From positions 3,025,221 to 3,089,220 of the forward strand of contig JAVGVS010000003.1 in assembly GCA_032718565.1 (NCBI GenBank): a DNA stretch of 64,000 bases. Reading direction: 5' to 3'. Made by a program: the position numbers and the translations under genes. The notes beneath the pieces are model-generated. The model was not told the DNA's origin, ran no database searches, and was given only the letters and a program-made list of their open reading frames with translations. Shown here piece after piece: positions 58,537-64,000 of this stretch (positions are counted from its first letter, which is position 1; the number at the start of each line of letters is the position of its first letter). Source of the stretch: Distichodus sexfasciatus (Eukaryota > Chordata > Actinopteri > Characiformes > Distichodontidae).

Positions 58537-58692
58537 GCATGAATGAATATATCTGTGTACTCTGCAATTCCTGTGTGTGTGTGTGTGCGTGTGTGTGTCT
58601 GTGTTTGTGTGTGTGAGAGAGAGAGAGAGACATCTGCCTGTCCATCCTTTGAGTCAGTATAAACGTTGTTAAATGTGTGTGTGTGTGTGTAG
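58181..58692 (+). other. LPP: Last LPP intron, built largely of GT repeats
   Basis: 512 bp. Both ends are (GT)n: donor gtgtgtgtgt and acceptor tgtgtgtgtgtgtgtag with no pyrimidine tract. The interior holds a diverged tandem duplication of about 185 bp, marked by CAGCCTCAGTGTCTGT near 58243 and 58430 and by GCATGCATGAATGT/GCATGCGTACATGAAC words. Long (GT)n runs lie at 58286-58310 and 58467-58534. Confidence 0.9.
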
Positions 58693-58821
58693 GATTGTGG
58701 CTGTCTGCTCTCTGAGGCGGATAATCAGGGTTGTTACCCGCTGGATGGACACGTTCTCTGCAAGAACTGCAACACCAGCCGCATCCAGGCTCTTACCGCC
58801 AAGGCCACCACCGACCTCTGA
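58693..58821 (+). CDS. LPP: LPP terminal exon: end of LIM3 and PDZ-ligand C-terminus
   Basis: Phase 0 from GAT gives 42 codons and a TGA stop at 58819-58821. It reads DCGCLLSEADNQGCYPLDGH then VLCKNC, supplying the last zinc ligands of LIM3. The protein ends LTAKATTDL. A TDL terminus fits a class I PDZ ligand; mammalian LPP ends STDL and binds Scribble through it. Zyxin lacks this tail and TRIP6 ends in TDC, so this exon is the best evidence for LPP. The codon after DCG is Cys where mammalian LPP has Gly. Only 10 bp after the stop a long (CA)n begins. Confidence 0.96.
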   Translation, partial: DCGCLLSEADNQGCYPLDGHVLCKNCNTSRIQALTAKATTDL

Positions 58822-58827
58822 GTGTCT

Positions 58828-58864
<37 letters not shown>

Positions 58865-59175
58865 CTTCATACACACCCTCACACATATTCACACACACAT
58901 GCAAATAAGTATATGCTTCCACTAATCTGATATAACACAGTTGCAATCAGGACACACCTGAGAATTTTCTTTTCACTAATGCTGTTTGCCAGTACGCCTG
59001 TTCGCACACACACACACATAGTTGATGATTATGAAATGATATTGGCTTTGCTGTCTTAGTTTCATTTTATTTTAAGTCCTGTATGTAAATTCAGAGGATC
59101 TTCTGTAATCTGCACCAGCTTCAGCTCTCTATTTTAAAGTGAGGGAACAGAAAATAAATTATTAAAGGTACAGTA
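58822..59175 (+). other. LPP: LPP 3' UTR, proximal part
   Basis: (CA)n at about 58832-58862 and further CA-rich sequence to 58900 open the 3' UTR. The first canonical AATAAA lies at 59153-59158. Other AATAAA words lie at 59902 and 60315. LPP 3' UTRs are long in other vertebrates, so the end used cannot be fixed here. Confidence 0.5.
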
Positions 59176-60250
59176 TAAGGTAGAATTTAGAACAAAATCT
59201 TTAAAGCTGAAGTCTAAACTACACGACTAGGTAACTGGTGAACTAAGGGGTTGGTACATGGTGGATCTCACTCTGAAGCTTTTTTTGAGTTAGGAGAAAT
59301 ATTTATACTTTACACACAGTGCCAGACAATCTGTAAGAGAAGCATCGGCAGCCGCAGGGAGAATGTGAATTTCTGTACCTCATTCCCACAAATTTGCTTG
59401 TGTTTTCCAACGTCTTAATCGTGGCAGAGAGCTTGTTTATCTATAAACATCAGGAATCGCATCCCGATACTTCCAGCCCAATAATTACATGTATATATAT
59501 TTTGTGTTCTTGTGTAGTTTTTCTTGCCGTTTTCCGTCTCGTCCTGTCCTTGGAGAGCATGTTAGAAAGCAGGACGCTTTGAAAAGGGACTGTAACACAC
59601 CTTTCACTTATTTATCTTCACCACCGCAGTGATGGCTTTGCTTTTATTTTTTGTGTATGTGCAATTTTCACAGTATCAAAAGCAAGATAAAAACGCTGAC
59701 AGAGACGCTTGCATTTGTATAAGTTTGAACTGATGTACTCAGACATAAACACACACACACACACACACATATATACACACTTTTACAGCTTGAACGAACT
59801 CCCTCATTTCTTGCAATGGCCTTAAGCAATATGCAAAAGTGCTTGTCAGGATTATTGACTTAAGAAATATGCAAATAGTGCTTTAAAACTTCTCGTTGCG
59901 AAATAAAAGGCAGAAGGAGACGGGAATATCTGCGTAAAAAACAGGTTGTGTTAGGATTTCTACAGGTAGACACACTGCATGCTGGGCAATATCTATAAGA
60001 GCTACGTTTTTACCCTTGTCAACATGTGTATATCATGAAATTCTATATGCAATTCATAGAGGCGGGAATATTGTATGGAATGGGACTGTGAATGACCAAA
60101 AAAGTAGCTCGCTTTCAGAATCCAACCTCTATAGCCAAAGCCTGAGTGTGCAGCAGGTCACAAAACAGCATCCAGCTAACCTGCTTTTGAGCAAAAATAT
60201 TATACACCATGAGTCAATAAAAAGGGCACTTTGTATTTTTGCTAACAGCT
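59176..60250. other. Distal 3' UTR or intergenic sequence
   Basis: (CA)n-(TA)n at about 59750-59778. No coding sequence is recognised. Confidence 0.4.
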
Positions 60251-60889
60251 CTGGCAAATGTTGACAGATTTTTTTTTTTTACAGTTTCTTTGTTGTCTTT
60301 AGAATTAAATTTGCAATAAAGTGATTATTACGTTGCCCACCACACATTTGGGGAGTAGCCAAAATTGCTACAAGTTGTCTGAATCAAAGCGCCATTGACA
60401 ATGCAGTTGACTAGTAGCACTGGCAATTTTTGTAGCTTGTAATAGCAAAAACAGATGATTCTGTTAAACATGATCATAAATGGACATTTTATTCTTCACC
60501 GTAAAAATTGTGCTGGGGAAACTACTTTTAAACAGCTTTTTAGCTGTAAATTATATCAGGTTAAGAGTAGATGAGCTACACTCAAGCTACTGTTTTAATA
60601 CAGAAGTTAGCTACACTACAAACGGCAGAGAAAAAGTAGCTAGCTACATCAAAGCTATTTTAAAGACACAGAATCTTGCTTCCATCTTCGAAAAGGCGAA
60701 CTCCATTCTCCAACTCCATCTCGCAGCTGCACTGAGAGTGCACTGTAACCCAGTGTGAACGCCGCACAGGCGCGGTAGCCAGTCGCGATAGCCACTTCTG
60801 CCAGTTTAACAACAATCAGAAAGACCTGGCAGTTGAAAACACTGTATTTGTAAGGAGTGAATAATAACAGTGTAGCATTTTGCCTCAAC

Positions 60890-60975
60890 ATTACTATTTG
60901 TAAAAATGAAAGTTACTTTTAAAGCTGCAGCATTTAAAAAAGTAGTTTCACTACTGATAAGCTACTGCAAATAAA
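60890..60975 (-). mobile_element. hAT-like fragment
   Basis: AGTAGTTTCACTACTGATAA and GCTACTGCAAATAAATT are the reverse of the fragment at about 15700-15745. The surrounding 60300-60970, rich in AGCTAC words, probably belongs to the same element. Confidence 0.5.
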
Positions 60976-62099
60976 TTGTTAGGTTTTGTAGCTTCGTGTT
61001 TAAGGTTTTATTGGAAATGTAATAACTTTGTTGACAATTTGATTCTAAATGCAACAGTGAAAAAATTACTTTTTTACAAATCGCTCAACATTTGCCCACG
61101 TTATCAGCAAAGGAAGCAATGTACCCTTTTGACTCGCAGTGTGTTTTTGTGTATATCGTGAACTAGATGCAGCAGTACAGCGGTCCGCATGACCGAGCTT
61201 TTGTCCAGTCAGAATAAAATTGAAGTGCTGCAATCTTCGGAAAGAGAAACACTGAAATATTATCCGCTTGACCTTACGGCATGACAATCATATGCAACGC
61301 ATTTAAATGGAAATATAACATAATATCCAGCAAATATTAAAAGAAACAAATCAGGATGTAATGATGTGCTTTCCAGATCAGTACAGTGAGTTTAGCAAAT
61401 GTCGTTAAATGGTGAATTTAGGTAGTATTAGACCTTAAAGAGAAATAGTAAAGAAAGTGTTATAATAATTAGGAGAGAACCTCATAGTGCTAGAATATAT
61501 TTGGTAGCTTTGTGAAAGTTGAATAACAATATGCAATCTCATTTTTATTGTTGCATTGACACTTTATATATGATGATATGCAGACTTTGCCTTTTTAGCT
61601 CTTCAGGAATATATTTGAAACAAAGTCGTACAAAATCTCTCCATGACATTCCTGTCTGTGTGTTTGTTTCTGCTGCCTAAATTTCCTCACCCAGGTTTTA
61701 TTTGTTTAGGAGGTAGAGATCTCCTCCTCTAGATTGGGAAAAACATGTTTTAGTTTCTGGGGATAAACTATAATGTTGCTTTCAATGCTTTTCTTATATC
61801 CTTTATCATTTTGTGTTATTTTGAATAGTCATTTTTAAAAAATCATTCCTTTTAAAGATCTACTGATATGCTTTTAATTGGATAAAAATTTAATATAAAA
61901 ATTCTTACTGCAATCAAGATAAATAAGATGGTGAATTTGCCTCATCTACAGCAGTTACTGTTTTATTTGACTCAAGGGGAAAACTTATTAAAGTGTAACA
62001 GGCTGATAATGAAAGCAAATGGTACATGGAACAGACTTCAAATTAGCACATTTTAAACATGTTTGCTTTAGCATTTGGCTCAGCATAAAAATCACATCT
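60976..62099. other. Unassigned AT-rich sequence
   Basis: No exon or repeat recognised here. Confidence 0.4.
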
Positions 62100-62103
62100 T
62101 TAA

Positions 62104-62682
62104 GGTCCCATGTTATGAAAAAAATCACTGTTTCTGTTCATCGGACATCTATTTGGGTCTGTACTGCCTCTGCACACACTGTTTGATAAAAATGGTAAAT
62201 TGTGTTAGTATTAATTTATGAATGTCGGAAATTGTGTGCTTAAACAAGCCTAACTCTACGTCGCAGTACGGGACACCCTCCTGTCTGGGAACCTCTGTCC
62301 ACCAGGTAGAACTGCTAGCGCTTCCTGATCCACCATGTCTTCTCACAAGCGCTAGTGTAGGAATCACAATGAAGAAGTCTCACGGTGGAGTATTGTGTTG
62401 AACATGTATGGCTGTATGGACGGTCTGTTAGCAGCAGCCATGTCGATTATTTTCACGTGAGGTAAACTCTCGCCGTGTTGTCTCCACCCCAGTTCCAGCA
62501 GCGGCTCATTTGCATTTAGGAATACTAATGAGAAACATCCTGTTCTGAAAGGGACTGAAATAGAGGGGTAAAAAGCAGGTGACTAATCTGAAAGGGATTT
62601 TCAGCAAACTACTTCAGAGATATGTTTAGTGAAGCTCACAGACCTATTTTAACTTGTTGAAAAAATATATAATATGGGGCCT
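62104..62682. mobile_element. TTAA-flanked MITE
   Basis: The left end (TTTAAGGTCCCATGTTATGA) and right end (ATAATATGGGGCCTTTAA) are inverted matches with TTAA at both outer sides (62100-62103 and 62683-62686). TTAA targets are used by piggyBac and Kolobok elements. No transposase is present. Confidence 0.7.
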
Positions 62683-62955
62683 TTAAATAAATCCACTGTG
62701 TTGGACATCTTTGGTCCGAATACTGTAAGAGTATTAGCTCTCCATGAACTTTAATTATCCAAAAACTTTTAATCCTGTTTACACCTTACAGAGTTGTGTA
62801 CTGGTTTCAACATAAGGTTCTTGCCCCTGAAATAAAGGTTCTAACGCAAATTAAGAGGCAGTTTCAATGTTTTGGATGATGTTTATGCAAAGTTTGTAAG
62901 GAACAAATTAAGATTAGACTTTTATTACAGGTTCTCAACCATGTATGTTAACATT

Positions 62956-63445
62956 GGGCTTCATTCACTAATATTTTCTTAAATGTTAAATGTTTTTCTT
63001 AAATTTGTTCTTATAATATTATGCAGTTGTAGAATGGAGCGACACAGTGAGATGGCCCTGAGTTCGATCCCGGGGTCGGCCGTAGGGCCTTTCTTTGCAG
63101 AGTTTGCATGATCTCCCTGTGTTTGCGAGGGTTTCCTCCCACAGTCCAAAAGCATACACTGTAGGTTAATTGGCAATTCTGAAATGACCATTTAAGGTGT
63201 GAATGAGAGTGTGATTGTGTGAGTGTGTCTCCCCAGGGTTGAAAGAAAACGCAATAAACTGATGTTTTGCACAAACAGTCAATAAAATGAAAAAGGAATA
63301 AATTTGAGTATAGGATTGAGCAGATGTAGATTCAAGTTAGTTAGGAACAAATCTTGAATATGAAAACATTGCTAAATGTCAGAATCTTGGTCAAAACGGT
63401 TTTAAGAACCATTTTCCTCTTAAGAACGGTTGGTGAATGAGGCCC
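62956..63445 (+). mobile_element. MITE, CATTCACCAA family, split by SINE-C
   Basis: Left end GGGCTTCATTCACTAATA, right end GGTTGGTGAATGAGGCCC, with ATT on both outer sides. The MITE interior stops near 63017 and resumes near 63243 (AAAGAAAACGCAATAAACTG). Confidence 0.8.
63018..63243 (+). repeat. SINE-C type repeat nested in MITE
   Basis: GAGTTCGATCCCGGGGTCGG, AGGGCCTTTCTTTGCAGAGT and CACTGTAGGTTAATTGG match the copy at 27985. The 3' portion is truncated. Confidence 0.8.
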
Positions 63446-64000
63446 ATTTAATTTTTTTGTCAGCATTTCCTATGTATTGTTTTAGTATTCATCCCCTCAC
63501 CTGTATTCTTTCCTCAAGCTTCAATAAACCCTTTTTGCAAAGTACCGTTCTTGTGGTTTGTTGAAATGTTTATTTTTTTCCAGGTTTCTTCACACATTGA
63601 AAAGAAAGTGTGGTAAGTTTGAAACTTGGTTTCTTGAGGTATTTAGATCTTTTGCACAGACGCTTCATCCCACAGTGTCACGGGAGCAAGGGGTCACGGT
63701 TCTTAAAAGCCCCGCTGTGGTTAATCCAGGTCTCACTCGTTTTAGTCTTTCTCGTTCAGCAGGTTGCCTAGGTAATGGAAAACTCTCCTTCTCAGACTCT
63801 GCACTTTTAAAGCGTTCATGGTGTGGAATTTCAGCACAAAACTCTCAGCTTTCCATAAAGAAGTATTTCTGTCAGATCACACAGGTTTAGGGTTTGGTTT
63901 TCCTCACTTCTCTGGACACATCATATTTTTGTCTCTTCTCCTTCTCTTCATTTCCATCTCAAGTTTTTTTTTTTAACTGTACTTTCTGGAACCAGCTTGG
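63446..64000. other. Unassigned sequence at window end
   Basis: A 110-codon open frame (63558-63890) has no recognisable domain. AATAAA occurs near 63521. I see nothing else. Confidence 0.4.

Noticed and set aside
63558..63890. 110-aa + strand open frame
   Set aside because: No recognisable domain; not enough to call a downstream gene.

Overview
The window is vertebrate nuclear DNA, almost certainly from a teleost fish. It carries the 3' end of one multi-exon gene on the + strand, separated by very large introns, in a background of fish-type SINEs, hAT and Tc1 non-autonomous transposons, LINE remnants and abundant (GT)n/(AC)n/(CT)n microsatellites. There are no operons, phage or bacterial features. 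Nearly all long open frames are low-complexity or repeat-derived.

The gene is LPP (lipoma-preferred partner), a zyxin-family focal-adhesion and nuclear-shuttling LIM protein. Five coding exons are visible: a pre-LIM exon (1785-1884), the LIM1 exon (27570-27744), the LIM2 exon (55511-55689) and two LIM3 exons (58060-58180; 58693-58821, stop TGA). The protein ends in a TDL PDZ-ligand tail, which fits LPP better than zyxin or TRIP6. Phases and GT/AG junctions are consistent throughout. The LIM1 exon as written has at least five small indels that destroy its frame, although its splice sites and flanking codons are right. Local assembly error is the likeliest reason. The 5' part of the gene (start codon, proline-rich region) lies upstream of the window.

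Layout. 1-1884: upstream intron and pre-LIM exon. 2172-7292: a 5.1-kb tandem array whose cleanest part has an exact 50-bp period made of ten related pentamers. 7.3-27.5 kb: intron with SINEs, a MITE family, two CpG-rich patches, a MITE carrying its own 22-bp minisatellite and a long polypyrimidine tract. 27.7-55.5 kb: the next intron, with (AC)n just after its donor and (GT)n just before its acceptor, two related ~0.85-kb hAT-like elements, several nested insertions, two LINE remnants and many SINEs. 55.5-58.8 kb: compact LIM2-LIM3 exons whose 3' splice sites are preceded by UG repeats. 58.8-64 kb: 3' UTR, then intergenic or UTR sequence with a TTAA-flanked MITE and a MITE containing a SINE.

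The unusual items are structural: the pentamer-built array, the (AC)m-(GT)n intron architecture, the MITE-born palindromic minisatellite, the inverted SINE tails, the hAT families that share interiors but not ends, and the broken LIM1 exon. I found no convincing undescribed gene system. Family names for repeats come from recognisable termini and consensus motifs, not from a database search.
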